From JANQTF01 sp036835375 (GTDB lineage: Bacteria; Bacteroidota; Bacteroidia; J057): a DNA stretch of 28,892 nucleotides. Within the stretch, counting starts at the first letter, position 1. Each line of letters begins with the position of its first letter. The notes under the pieces were generated by a model. That model was given only the letters and a program-made list of their open reading frames with translations, had not been told where the DNA came from and did not search any database. The DNA lies in assembly GCA_036835375.1 (NCBI GenBank), contig DAITMB010000062.1, positions 1 to 28,892 of the forward strand. The letters are read 5' to 3'. Of the stretch, positions 15,432 to 24,386 are shown in pieces. A program made the position numbers and the translations under genes.

Positions 15432-15753
15432 GAGCAGAGGAGGGTTCGGTGGATCGTAGGAAGTGGTTGAAAAAGGATGGGAAGTAAAGCTCAGATAGGT
15501 ACGATTTTTTGCGGAAAATTCTCCCTTGCCTGTATGAAATCAGGGTGTATCGGGAGAATGAATCGAGAACGTTCCCGCTGAATTTGTCCCCGATCATGAC
15601 GCCAAAATGACTTGGCTGATGGAGAAGACATGTAGATTAGAATGTGATCTGGTAGCGGGTTAGCCAACGAATTAAGTTTTTTCTACTGGCTTTCGGAGTG
15701 GCTCCCCATCCAGAAAAAATCCTTTCCATCACCTACTACTCCCTCTACCTCTC
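15432..15753. other. Divergent intergenic region between the lacI-type and sigma genes
   Basis: This 322-nt gap should hold both promoters. The palindrome at 15565-15576 is the only clear site. No perfect TAnnTTTG box is seen close to either start and no small gene is evident. Confidence 0.5.
15565..15576. promoter_or_regulatory. LacI-type operator candidate GAGAACGTTCCC
   Basis: A 12-bp near-perfect palindrome with the central AACGTT (CG at the dyad) that LacI/GalR-family operators usually have. It is placed between the divergent regulator and sigma-factor genes, 134 bp from the regulator start. No second convincing copy was found elsewhere in the window. Confidence 0.45.
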
Positions 15754-16305
15754 ATGTCTTGGACTCCCAATCCCCAGCACGATACCTGGTTTCGGGCAGC
15801 GGCGGATACCGACTGTGCCCAAAGTTATGGCCGATTGTTTACCTCGCTCTACAGCGGGTTGTGTGAATTTGCACGCAAGTACGTCTCGGTTGGAGAGGAT
15901 GCAGAGGAAATCGTTTCGGAAGTCTTTCTGCGCGTATGGAAAAAACGAAAAGACCTTGTGCTCTCCGGGCCCATCCATTACTATCTCCTCATGGCCGTCC
16001 GCAACCAAGCCATTGATTACCTCCGCAAGCAATCCAAGTGGCAAGTCACTGAGCTGTTGGACGGTGCATACCTCTCTCATGAGCCAGATATCCATACAAG
16101 AATGGCAGATCAAGAGGCATTGCAGCAAGTAGAGCGCCTCATTCATGGCCTTCCACCCCAGTGTCAGCGGGTGTTTTGTCTCAGTCGCTACGAAGGGATG
16201 AAGTACCAAGAGATTGCCGTGAGTCTCGGGATCTCGCTCAAGACCGTAGAGACGCAAATGAGCCGCGCCCTTAAGCGACTTCGAACGGCATACAGCGTGC
16301 ATTAG
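15754..16305 (+). CDS. ECF-family RNA polymerase sigma factor
   Basis: The product is 183 residues. Region 2 (about 25-95, FTSLYSGLCEFARKYVSVGEDAEEIVSEVFLRVW and YLLMAVRNQAIDYLRK) and region 4 (about 120-178, LPPQCQRVFCLSRYEGMKYQEIAVSLGISLKTVETQMSRALKRLR) are intact. The type is that of the Bacteroidota expansion of FecI-like sigma factors, usually paired with a FecR-like anti-sigma factor and a TonB receptor. No FecR-type gene is next to it: the following gene is convergent and encodes an enzyme. It probably directs transcription of part of the surrounding carbohydrate locus. ATG start, normal length. Confidence 0.93.
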   Translation: MSWTPNPQHDTWFRAAADTDCAQSYGRLFTSLYSGLCEFARKYVSVGEDAEEIVSEVFLRVWKKRKDLVLSGPIHYYLLMAVRNQAIDYLRKQSKWQVTELLDGAYLSHEPDIHTRMADQEALQQVERLIHGLPPQCQRVFCLSRYEGMKYQEIAVSLGISLKTVETQMSRALKRLRTAYSVH

Positions 16306-16378
16306 GTCCTCTGTAGTATGGACCTTGCGACGGAGGCTCGCCTGTTTCGCCCCAAGACCTCTTAGCAGAGAAATTCAT

Positions 16379-17641
16379 TTATCCACGGATGATCACTGCC
16401 TTGCTCACGGCATCAGGGTCAATGACTACCCCCCAGCCAGGACCAGAAGGGCAGGTGATGAGTCCGCTGATCGGGGCCAGGGTAGAAGAGTCCGAATAAA
16501 TGGGGAGCTCGCTTGCTCCCTTGTACTCTTGGAAAGGCCCCGGATCGGACACACAGGAGGCGAAATGGAGGACATATAGGAATCCCATTCCATATCCAGA
16601 CATGTGCGGCGTGCAGGGGATGGCGGCTCGCTCCGCCATCTTTGCGACACGCAGGGAGCGTATCATACCACCAAAATACACCAAATCCGGCTGTAGGACC
16701 CGCAACACACCCCTCGAAGCCATCCATGCGAATTGACGGATACTAGGCTCTTGTTCTCCACCTGCTATCGGGATGGTTAGTTTTTCGGCGACCTGCTGTG
16801 TCTGGGTGTAAGCATCGAAGGGGCAGGGCTCTTCAAAGAATCCATAGTCGTGGTCTTGAAGAAGCCGCCCGATTTCGATCGCCTTAGGGACATCATAGGA
16901 GCCATTGGCATCTGCATACAAGACGGCGTCCTCGCCAAATACTTTTCTCGCCAGCGGAATGAGCGCCTCGTCACGCCTTGTGGAAGCCTCGTCGTAGCGC
17001 ATACGAGCACCCAGTCGAAACTTTATGGCCTTGTTTCCGATCCGATCGACGAGCTTTTGCAAATGGTCAATCTCTTCTTCGGGACTGTTGCCGCGATGAG
17101 AGCTGGCATGATACACTGCAATGTCCTTTCGTCGGACTTCCCCCAGGAGTTGTCCAACAGGGAGCTGCGCGACCTTGCCCAAAAGGTCGAGCACCGCAAA
17201 CTCTAGTGCCGCTACACTACTCCAAAAGGGCAATCCTTGCCATTTGTAGTTGGATTGATGCACATAGAGCTCTTCCTGTAGCACTTCCCACTCCCTTGCG
17301 TCTTTCCCAACAAATACGGGCACGACGCGCTGGAGAAAGATTGGGTAGCAAAGCTGCATGGTCATGGGATTGGCAGCAGCGAGGCCTTCTGCGCCATCGG
17401 TGGTGCGCACCCGCACGAGATATTGACCTGCTAGCTGGAGGAGCTCAATGGAGTGGATGACGCAAGGGGTCGGAATTAGAGATTTACGCAGAATGGGGGC
17501 CTTGATCATGGCTGACCAATCGCTGATCTCGTCCTCGGGGCAAGCACGAAGGCTAGGTCCCCACACTGTTCCCAGCCCCCAAAGGGCACTGTACTTAAAA
17601 AAGGCTCTTCGGCTATTTCGGGAGGACTTCATACAGCGCAT
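16379..17641 (-). CDS. Exported enolase-superfamily enzyme (mandelate racemase/muconate lactonizing type)
   Basis: The product is 420 residues. A Tat-like leader, NSRRAFFKYSALWGLG (about 9-24), is followed by the capping domain and the TIM-barrel. Predicted metal ligands are Asp244 (LYADANGSYD), Glu270 (FFEEPCPF) and Glu296 (AGGEQEPS); acid-base candidates are Lys207 in AIKFRLGAR and His346 in CTPHMSGYG. Enzymes of this superfamily remove the proton next to a carboxylate, usually leading to dehydration of sugar acids, racemisation or cycloisomerisation. The substrate is not deducible; a pectin-derived acid sugar fits the neighbourhood. Export of such an enzyme is unusual. The start could also be the ATG three codons later. 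The gene converges on the sigma gene. Confidence 0.88.
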   Translation of the reverse strand: MRCMKSSRNSRRAFFKYSALWGLGTVWGPSLRACPEDEISDWSAMIKAPILRKSLIPTPCVIHSIELLQLAGQYLVRVRTTDGAEGLAAANPMTMQLCYPIFLQRVVPVFVGKDAREWEVLQEELYVHQSNYKWQGLPFWSSVAALEFAVLDLLGKVAQLPVGQLLGEVRRKDIAVYHASSHRGNSPEEEIDHLQKLVDRIGNKAIKFRLGARMRYDEASTRRDEALIPLARKVFGEDAVLYADANGSYDVPKAIEIGRLLQDHDYGFFEEPCPFDAYTQTQQVAEKLTIPIAGGEQEPSIRQFAWMASRGVLRVLQPDLVYFGGMIRSLRVAKMAERAAIPCTPHMSGYGMGFLYVLHFASCVSDPGPFQEYKGASELPIYSDSSTLAPISGLITCPSGPGWGVVIDPDAVSKAVIIRG

Positions 17642-17846
17642 GGATTAGGTCGTTTCAATACACAGGTTTGGCTCCAGAGCACCACAAATGGGTGACCCTG
17701 GAACCAAGACCAATTGAGCAGATGTGACAGAGGACTGGAATAGAAAAGATTTGCAGGAATCCATCAACTATCAGTTTTTTCTTTGCAGAGGCTTGATAGA
17801 TGTCGCATTGACATACCACGACCAAGCAAAGACCAACGTTGAGGGC

Positions 17847-19337
17847 TTACCACACCGAAGACCTCACGAAGCGGACAACGCTGCGCTGCTGGGTAGAATC
17901 TTCCGTCAATAGAAGCAGGTAGACCCCTGGTGCGAGGTCGGAAACTGGGAGAGTCATACTTTCCCCTTCGAAGGCGGGGAAGGACTTCATGGTTCGGCCA
18001 GCTAGATCGACCAAGGTAACCCGTGACCAGCGGCGCAGCATCTTATTTTCGAGGGTAAGCAGGTCTGTGGCTGGATTCGGGTATGCTCTAAGTCCCAGTT
18101 TGGCAAGTGCAGCGCGATCGATAGAGGTAGCGAATACTCCCGCGCCTACAGGCCGACCATCAGTTCCTCCCCCGATAGACACAGGGCCATCCTCTGCCGT
18201 GTAGAAAAATCGGTGTGGTGCGCCATCCATATCCCAAGGGGCATTTACGTTCGACGCATTGTAGCCTGAGATGGTAAATTCAGTCCAAATGGGGACCAGC
18301 GAGCCCAAGCCATTCTTGAAATCAATGATTTCGATGAAATTGGTAGCGGTGAGGGCCGAAGGGTTAAAGGCATTGGTGAGTGAATCAAAAAACATCGGTG
18401 CTTCGCGAGTCGGGTCCGCCGCATACTCCGCCTCCATATCAGAACTGACGAAGTAGTTGTTGTTACTAATGCGGATGATCGAAGTATCTGGTGCGTCAAG
18501 CTCAGAAAGCTCAAATAAGGCTCTTCCGCCTCCGATACCGCGACCCAGGAAAGCGCCGTTCATGATGATACTATTGGTGAAATCGAGCTGCCTGATATCG
18601 CCAAAATGAAAGGCTCGCTGGCCACTGTTGGCAAACGTGGATTGGTTGACCTTCACATAGTTGTAGGTGCCGCCGCCATCACGAAAGTAGCGAGAAGTCA
18701 CCCCATAAATCACGCACTGCTCTACGACAACGCTGTCGATGTCGGAATTTCGAGGATCTATGAATCGGCCATTATCCATGTCAGCAGGGGTACCCATGAA
18801 GGCCACCGTAGTGTTGGTAAAGTAAATTTTTGGATTGGCGCCATCGCAGCGTAGGGTTGTCTGTGCATCCTTTTCTAGAAAACAGTCCCGTACGATGAGT
18901 CTCACATTATCGGCAGTGATACGGAGAGTTTGGTCGATCAAAGCACCCAAATCGTCCTCGTTGGTGACGTGAAGACCTTCAATGGTCAGATGGTCATTGA
19001 TGCGGAAAGCCCGATCCGATGAGCCACCGGAAGGCACAGTAGGTTGGAGGAACGGCTTGACCTGCGAGCCTGCTTCTGCACGAATGTGCAGGGGATAAGG
19101 ATCCGTGTTTGAGCCTTTGCCGCGGTTTTCGATCGATCGGGTCAGCTTATACACTCCCCCATCCTGAAGTTCATAAATGGTATTGAGATCAACACGCTCG
19201 CCTGTGGCTGTGGTGTCTCCATCAATGGCATCGTTGAGCGTCCCTACGCCGGGGGACACCGAGACGATGCGTTGGGCTTGAAGTTCTGGCAGGGCTAGCA
19301 AAGCTGCAACCCCTAGGATCAGTAGATACTTTTTCAT
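17847..19337 (-). CDS. Secreted right-handed beta-helix protein with T9SS type A sorting domain
   Basis: The product is 496 residues. A signal peptide (about 1-22, ending LQA|QR) is followed by a parallel beta-helix region (about 30-400) with repeated short strands and Asn ladders (LTIEGLHVTNEDD, VRLIVRDCFLEKD, SVVVEQCVIYGVTS, YNYVKVNQSTFANSGQRAFHFGDI). This layout is that of pectate-lyase-like and DUF5123-type proteins in pectin loci. The last 85 residues (LRAYPNPATDLLTLEN ... APGVYLLLL ... VVRF) are a typical type A sorting domain for secretion or surface attachment by the type IX system. It follows the TonB-receptor gene by 33 nt and so is almost surely cotranscribed. Catalytic activity cannot be asserted; it may be a surface glycan-binding partner. 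Confidence 0.9.
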   Translation of the reverse strand: MKKYLLILGVAALLALPELQAQRIVSVSPGVGTLNDAIDGDTTATGERVDLNTIYELQDGGVYKLTRSIENRGKGSNTDPYPLHIRAEAGSQVKPFLQPTVPSGGSSDRAFRINDHLTIEGLHVTNEDDLGALIDQTLRITADNVRLIVRDCFLEKDAQTTLRCDGANPKIYFTNTTVAFMGTPADMDNGRFIDPRNSDIDSVVVEQCVIYGVTSRYFRDGGGTYNYVKVNQSTFANSGQRAFHFGDIRQLDFTNSIIMNGAFLGRGIGGGRALFELSELDAPDTSIIRISNNNYFVSSDMEAEYAADPTREAPMFFDSLTNAFNPSALTATNFIEIIDFKNGLGSLVPIWTEFTISGYNASNVNAPWDMDGAPHRFFYTAEDGPVSIGGGTDGRPVGAGVFATSIDRAALAKLGLRAYPNPATDLLTLENKMLRRWSRVTLVDLAGRTMKSFPAFEGESMTLPVSDLAPGVYLLLLTEDSTQQRSVVRFVRSSVW

Positions 19338-19370
19338 GAGTAAGTAGATGTGAAATAAAAAATAAAAAAA

Positions 19371-22268
19371 CTAAAAGGACCATCGGATGCCGACATCGGC
19401 GGTGAATCCGAAGTACTCTTGGTTAGAAAAGTTGCCGTTGAATAGCACCTGTTCTGGTTGGTTGGTGAGATTATTCCCGTTGAGGTAAATTTTTACTGCG
19501 GGATGAACCTTAATCGTAGCAGAGGCATCGATTCGAAAGGTTTCGACAGTATATTGGTCGCCCTCGGGCCGATTGCCTAGGGAGAAGAGCGCATTCCCCT
19601 GGTACACCGCAGAGACCCTGCCGGAAAAAGGCCCTTTTTCGTATCCGATGGATGCGTTGTAGAGCAAATTGGGTTGCTGCGGCATGGTCCCGGAACGCTC
19701 CAAGAGCTCAAAAATCGGATCAAAGGGTGGCTCAGGATTGTTGCCAAGTCGCTCGAAAAGTGGGTAAAACGTCTCTGATCGCAAGAATGTCACATTGCCG
19801 CTGAGCACGATCCCATTCCACGGTTTCGGGAGCAACCCTAGATTGGTCTGAAGGTCTATCTCCACGCCTTGCACCGTCGTGATCCCTTCGGCGCTTGCGG
19901 GCTGAGTTAGGGTGTATCCCCTAGTGGGGCCTTGGTCCAGCACGCGCGTCACGGCCAAATAGTTGACATCTTGAATTTGCTTGAAAAATCCACCGATGGT
20001 AAACAAGCCCCAATTGTTGTATATAGACCAGATTGCGTCATAGTTCCATGAAGGGGAGTGTGGAAGCTCGGGATTGCCTCGACGCACGGAAAGGTCGTCG
20101 GGGTTGATTCGTTCCCAAGGAGCCAAGTCAGCATAGTTTGGCCGAGCGAGGGTTCTGGTCGCTGCCAATCGAATGTCGGACCAAGAGGCTAATTTGTAGC
20201 GTAGATGAAACATAGGAAGCAGTTCCAAATAGGCGCGGGTCCGCGTGGTATCACGACGATTAAAAATTACCCAAGCCTGGTATTCCTCTTTGACCAAATC
20301 CCCTGCAGTTGCAGCGTAGGTGAGGCTGGTGTTCTCTCCGCGTAGTCCCGCGATGAGCATGAGTTTTGGGCCCACATTCACCTCTGCCATCAAGTAACCT
20401 GCGAGAATCTCCTCGCTAGAAGAGTAAGCTTCAATGTCTTGGCGCTGATCTGGGACATAGATCGAGCGATGCCGGTCATAAAGGGCCGTGAGCTTCTTTG
20501 TGTCTAGCAAAGGACGGTTGGAGTCGCTGGATCCGATTCCAATGCTGTAATTGCCTTCTAGAAAATCTACTGCCTCGCCCTCTCCAGTGAACTGCGTGAT
20601 GTTCACGCGGCCGTCCTCTCCCAACTCGTACAATGCTGGGGTTAGTCGCGCGAGGGAGTCCCTGACAAGAAAAGGGGACAAATATCGGCTCTCAATGTCG
20701 CGATCCCGGGCACTGAGTCGAGCTTTGGCTCCGGTCTTGAGGTATCCGTTGATATTTTTACCTAAGTTGATGGTGTATTTCAAGTCAACTTGAGCGGTGC
20801 TATTCTGCTCCAAAATGGAGAGATTGTCAAAAAAGGAGTCGTGGAGACCCGTCCGGGCCACATTATTTTTGGCGAAAGTAGGGATGATCTCCGGGCCTTG
20901 GTCCCGAACAAGGTTATTTTCAAAAGAATTGAATTCTCGAAAGCGCACCCGCAGGTTGTAGGCATCGTCTTGGACCGTCTGAGAGTAGGAGCTTCGCCAG
21001 GTCAAATCGAGCTTGCTTCCGAGGCGGTGTTCGCCGCTGAGATTACCAGACCATAGCGTGATGCCGATGATCCTGCGGTTGAGGTCCAAGTCTTGATAGT
21101 TGTCGTCTACCCGAAAACTCTTGCGTATCCGCACTTCATCTCGGTTCGTTTGTCCCCAGAGACCATTGAACATGATGCTGCCGCGAGGGAGTCGATAGTC
21201 AGCGGTGAGGGATCCGCCATACCTAATTCGGGTCTCCGTGCGGTCACTTAGGCTGATGTTGGTAACCCGGACATTGGCATCGCCAGTGCTGTTGGTCCCA
21301 GCGACCTCGTAGTCTGCGCTCAATCTGTCTGAGCTCCGATCGGCAAATTGGTAATTTCCTCCCAGCACGATTCCCAGTCGTTTGTCTTTCATAAATCGAT
21401 TAGACAAGAGAAAAGAACCCCTCGGAAGGCCTACCCTTGCCTGTTGATCGTTGTAGCCTCCTTGTACATTGACCGACCCTTTAAACCCCTCTCTGGCTTT
21501 GGCTGCCACGAAATTGATTGAACCGCCGATGGCGTCAGCATCTCGATCAGGGGTGAGCGCCTTGAATACCTCTATGCCACCTAGCGCTTCTGGAGCGATC
21601 ATACTCAAGTCCACCGATCGGTCAGTCCCATCGGTGGAGGGAATCCGTTCGCCATTGATGGTGATGGCATTGAATTTTGGGGCCAATCCTCGGACCACTA
21701 CTTTTTGCCCTTCTCCATTCTCCCGCTGCACCGACACTCCAGAGATGCGCCCGATGGCTTCTGCAGCATTTTGATCGGGTAGGGACAGGATCCTGTCTCG
21801 CGAGACTACATTAACGATGGTATTGCTATTTATCTGGTTATTGATCGCCCCCATTTGCCCCGAGATTTGAGAGCTGATCACCACGCTGTCCATTTCATAG
21901 CCGCCGGATAGTGTTTGGAGCAAAATCACTTGGCGTGGACTTCTTCCGGTGCCTACCTCGATCGGCACCTCCAAAGGGGAATACCCGAGATATGTAACTT
22001 GGATCCGGTGGGATCCTACGGGAAGCCCGTTGATTGAAAACTCACCATTGATATCCGTGACGGCTCCCTTGTTGAGGCCCTCTACTCGGACCGTAGCACC
22101 CACCAGCGGTTCATCGCTAGAGCCATCTTGAACTACCCCCAGAAAGCTGCCGTATCCTTGGGCAAGGCTCCAAGCAGGGAGGGCAAAGATCAAGATCAAC
22201 GCTAACGAACAAGCCCGTCGTTGGGACCTTTGGGGTAGAGTCAGAATGTGGAATGGCGAAATGTGCAT
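19371..22268 (-). CDS. TonB-dependent receptor with carboxypeptidase-like N-terminal domain
   Basis: The product is 965 residues from ATG 22268 (a GTG 45 nt earlier gives a less usual leader). Order: signal peptide ending SLAQG; a carboxypeptidase-regulatory-like domain (FLGVVQDGSSDEPLVGATVRVEG ... YLGYSPLEV); the plug (NAAEAIGRISGVSVQRENGEG, VVRGLAPKFNAITINGERIP); and a 22-strand-type barrel ending ...FGFTADVGIRWSF with terminal Phe. It imports ligands across the outer membrane using TonB energy. It resembles the Xanthomonas/Caulobacter-like class of carbohydrate receptors rather than SusC, and no SusD gene accompanies it. The beta-helix gene lies 33 nt downstream and GH28 is upstream on the same strand, suggesting pectic oligomers as ligand. 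Confidence 0.94.
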   Translation of the reverse strand: MHISPFHILTLPQRSQRRACSLALILIFALPAWSLAQGYGSFLGVVQDGSSDEPLVGATVRVEGLNKGAVTDINGEFSINGLPVGSHRIQVTYLGYSPLEVPIEVGTGRSPRQVILLQTLSGGYEMDSVVISSQISGQMGAINNQINSNTIVNVVSRDRILSLPDQNAAEAIGRISGVSVQRENGEGQKVVVRGLAPKFNAITINGERIPSTDGTDRSVDLSMIAPEALGGIEVFKALTPDRDADAIGGSINFVAAKAREGFKGSVNVQGGYNDQQARVGLPRGSFLLSNRFMKDKRLGIVLGGNYQFADRSSDRLSADYEVAGTNSTGDANVRVTNISLSDRTETRIRYGGSLTADYRLPRGSIMFNGLWGQTNRDEVRIRKSFRVDDNYQDLDLNRRIIGITLWSGNLSGEHRLGSKLDLTWRSSYSQTVQDDAYNLRVRFREFNSFENNLVRDQGPEIIPTFAKNNVARTGLHDSFFDNLSILEQNSTAQVDLKYTINLGKNINGYLKTGAKARLSARDRDIESRYLSPFLVRDSLARLTPALYELGEDGRVNITQFTGEGEAVDFLEGNYSIGIGSSDSNRPLLDTKKLTALYDRHRSIYVPDQRQDIEAYSSSEEILAGYLMAEVNVGPKLMLIAGLRGENTSLTYAATAGDLVKEEYQAWVIFNRRDTTRTRAYLELLPMFHLRYKLASWSDIRLAATRTLARPNYADLAPWERINPDDLSVRRGNPELPHSPSWNYDAIWSIYNNWGLFTIGGFFKQIQDVNYLAVTRVLDQGPTRGYTLTQPASAEGITTVQGVEIDLQTNLGLLPKPWNGIVLSGNVTFLRSETFYPLFERLGNNPEPPFDPIFELLERSGTMPQQPNLLYNASIGYEKGPFSGRVSAVYQGNALFSLGNRPEGDQYTVETFRIDASATIKVHPAVKIYLNGNNLTNQPEQVLFNGNFSNQEYFGFTADVGIRWSF

Positions 22269-22382
22269 CGGTAGTAGTAGGCTAGATAGAATGAAGACGA
22301 AAGACCTACCCACAAACCCTTACATCTGCACGTGCTCATAATCAATTCCTTGGAATTTTAGCTTCATTTTTTCACTTCTGCC

Positions 22383-22452
22383 CTGCATTTTATTTCAATT
22401 TCTCATGCAACTTCTTCATCTGGTATTGATCCACTCTTCCCCTAAAATGCAG
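22383..22452. repeat. 10-bp inverted repeat between the GH28 and TonB-receptor genes
   Basis: CTGCATTTTA (22383-22392) and TAAAATGCAG (22443-22452) are perfect complements 50 nt apart. The pair occupies the short gap between the GH28 stop and the receptor leader. It may be a regulator site pair or an RNA stem; chance cannot be excluded. Confidence 0.35.
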
Positions 22453-22464
22453 ATTGGGGACGCT

Positions 22465-23898
22465 TCAAGGCTCCCCGAAAGAATCTGAGACCTTATGGTG
22501 GATGGTGTGCGTACACGTCGGACAGGAAACCTGCTGAGTGTGCAGCTCTTCTACTTTTTCGACCCATAGGCCGGGACGCTCGTCAGGCGCTTGGTTGTTG
22601 ATCTCGATATTATCTAAGATCAGCCCGTTTACATGCCGGAAATAGCCTCCCGAGGCTGGCAGCTTACCAAACATTTTTCCTTCGGGATATTTGTCTTGAA
22701 AAGTTGGTACAAGCTGACGGCGATCAAAATTCTTCTGGCCTCCTGGCATGTTCAGCTGAATATTTCGCAAGACGACACGCTCTACTTCCTGGCCAGAAAG
22801 GCCAGTCACTGAGCTACACAGGGAGTCGCTGCCGGTAGCAGATACATCTTGAATCACGATGTCACGCATTCTGCCTGGTCCGGGGGCGGGCATTCCTTCT
22901 CGAACCGTGCGCCCTCGGTCACCCAGACGCAGGCAGATCGGCACCCGAGGTCCTTCCATGCGGATGTGATGGACTTGCACTTGCTCTAATATACCACCAT
23001 CGACCATGCACAGTGTAATGCCGCCATCACCTGATCGGTGTCCGTGGCGCACGTCATCGCTGGTGGAGGGTGTGATGAGGCAGTGCGAAAACTCAATGTT
23101 GCGGAAGTTGCCGAGGGTTTCGGTCCCGATCTTGAGCGCGTTACAGTGGCTGCTAATCAGACATTGATGCACTAAGACGTTTTCGCAGGTGGCTAAAGAG
23201 GTTGTTTTAAGGCAAATGGCGTCATCGCCTGTGTCAATTATGCAGTTAGAGACGATAACGTCACGGCAGCCGTCAATGTCGATACCGTCGTTGTTTTGGT
23301 TGGCATGGGCATAGATCGATAAGCCTGAGACCCGCACTTGTTGGCATTCGAATAAGTGGATGGTCCACATGGCAGCCCCTAATATGTGAAAATCCCTGAG
23401 CTGGACCTGCTGGCAACGAAGTAACCAGATCCCGAAAGGTCGATCTTGGTAGCGCATGGGTTTTTGGGTAGTCTTAGGCAAAAATGCTGATGATCCTCCT
23501 TGTGGATCGATGGTACCTGGCCCGAGGACTTGAATCTCTCGAGCTTCATGGGCATACAGGAGCGCGTGTTGCTGAAAGGCTTGGTTGTAGGAAGGATAGT
23601 TGGGTTGGTGGACGGGATAATCTCGCAAATGAGGGGAGCCGAGCAGAACTGCTCCCGACTCAAGAAAAAGGGTGATGTGGGAAAATAGCGTAAGGCCACC
23701 CGTGAGAAATCGGCCTGTGGGCACTATGATTGTACCGCCGCCCTCCGCCGCTGCTTGATTGATGGCCTCCTGGATGATCGCGGTATTTAGGGTAGCGCCG
23801 TCGCCCACAGCGCCCAGGGCCTGAATGTCCCACTCGCGCGCCGTAGCGAGTGGGTGGCAGATGGTCAACAGAAGTAGCAATGAAACGAATCTGGTCAT
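22465..23898 (-). CDS. Glycoside hydrolase family 28 (polygalacturonase-like)
   Basis: The product is 477 residues. A signal peptide (about 1-20, LATA|R) is followed by a GH28 beta-helix: WDIQALGAVGDGATLNTAIIQEAI (the N-terminal polygalacturonase start), GGGTIIVPTGRFLTGGLTL, and the active-site series NNDGIDIDGC (202-211), DTGDDAICLK with Asp225-Asp226, His251 and Lys256 in SHCNALKIGTE. These correspond to the NxD, DD, H and (R)IK motifs of family 28, which cleave alpha-1,4-galacturonan or rhamnogalacturonan with inversion. The lack of a sorting tail suggests periplasmic action on imported oligomers. It is upstream of the TonB receptor on the same strand, gap 196 nt, probably one transcription unit. 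Confidence 0.93.
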   Translation of the reverse strand: MTRFVSLLLLLTICHPLATAREWDIQALGAVGDGATLNTAIIQEAINQAAAEGGGTIIVPTGRFLTGGLTLFSHITLFLESGAVLLGSPHLRDYPVHQPNYPSYNQAFQQHALLYAHEAREIQVLGPGTIDPQGGSSAFLPKTTQKPMRYQDRPFGIWLLRCQQVQLRDFHILGAAMWTIHLFECQQVRVSGLSIYAHANQNNDGIDIDGCRDVIVSNCIIDTGDDAICLKTTSLATCENVLVHQCLISSHCNALKIGTETLGNFRNIEFSHCLITPSTSDDVRHGHRSGDGGITLCMVDGGILEQVQVHHIRMEGPRVPICLRLGDRGRTVREGMPAPGPGRMRDIVIQDVSATGSDSLCSSVTGLSGQEVERVVLRNIQLNMPGGQKNFDRRQLVPTFQDKYPEGKMFGKLPASGGYFRHVNGLILDNIEINNQAPDERPGLWVEKVEELHTQQVSCPTCTHTIHHKVSDSFGEP

Positions 23899-24093
23899 TG
23901 GAGCGGTTTTAGAGGGGAGAAGTGGGGTGAGAAGGGCATCGGGATATATTGACCCTGTAGCACTTGAGCTATTCTTTCGGGCCCCTGTCGCTGGTCCATT
24001 GACGGCTTGGTGCCTTTCACACGCATGCTTCTGTTGCTAGAAGGGCATTTCAAGGTAGGAGCAAGTAGGATGAGGAGGCATCATCTTCTTCCA

Positions 24094-24315
24094 CTACTCT
24101 TCGTCAATCTGCTCACGCAGTCTTTCCCAAGCCGCATCAATGGTCGTTTGGGGCATTTCATGCCCGTAATCGAACGCTAGGAGCGCTAAAAGGAGCTCCA
24201 ACTCGTAGCCTAGGTCTGCCAATTGCGCACGAATCTTTTCCTTTCCGGCTGGAGAGGTAGAAGGGGATTCATGTATTGAAACGAGATCCCAGACCTGTGC
24301 TGGAGGCATTGTCAT
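24094..24315 (-). CDS. Small unknown protein between GH28 and the second enolase-superfamily gene
   Basis: The product is 73 residues from ATG 24315. The open frame reaches 24390, but then it would overlap the preceding stop and gain 25 unlikely residues. The chain is acidic and helical: a polar start (MPPAQVWDLVSIHESPSTSP), then KEKIRAQLADLGYELELLLALLAFDYGHEMP and a final DAAWERLREQIDEE. There is no signal peptide. Codon choice resembles that of real genes. It lies on the same strand as the enzymes on both sides. The family is not recognised and no function is proposed; a spurious frame cannot be ruled out. Confidence 0.5.
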   Translation of the reverse strand: MTMPPAQVWDLVSIHESPSTSPAGKEKIRAQLADLGYELELLLALLAFDYGHEMPQTTIDAAWERLREQIDEE

Positions 24316-24386
24316 TAGCGGGCAACATCGAGTGGAGGGAGTCCCGGCAGACCCATGCGCCGAGAGGAGACAGTCTGTCCAACAGA

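Noticed and set aside
15745..16302. 185-codon frame antisense to the ECF sigma gene
   Set aside because: The sigma factor has complete regions 2 and 4; the antisense frame has no recognisable features.
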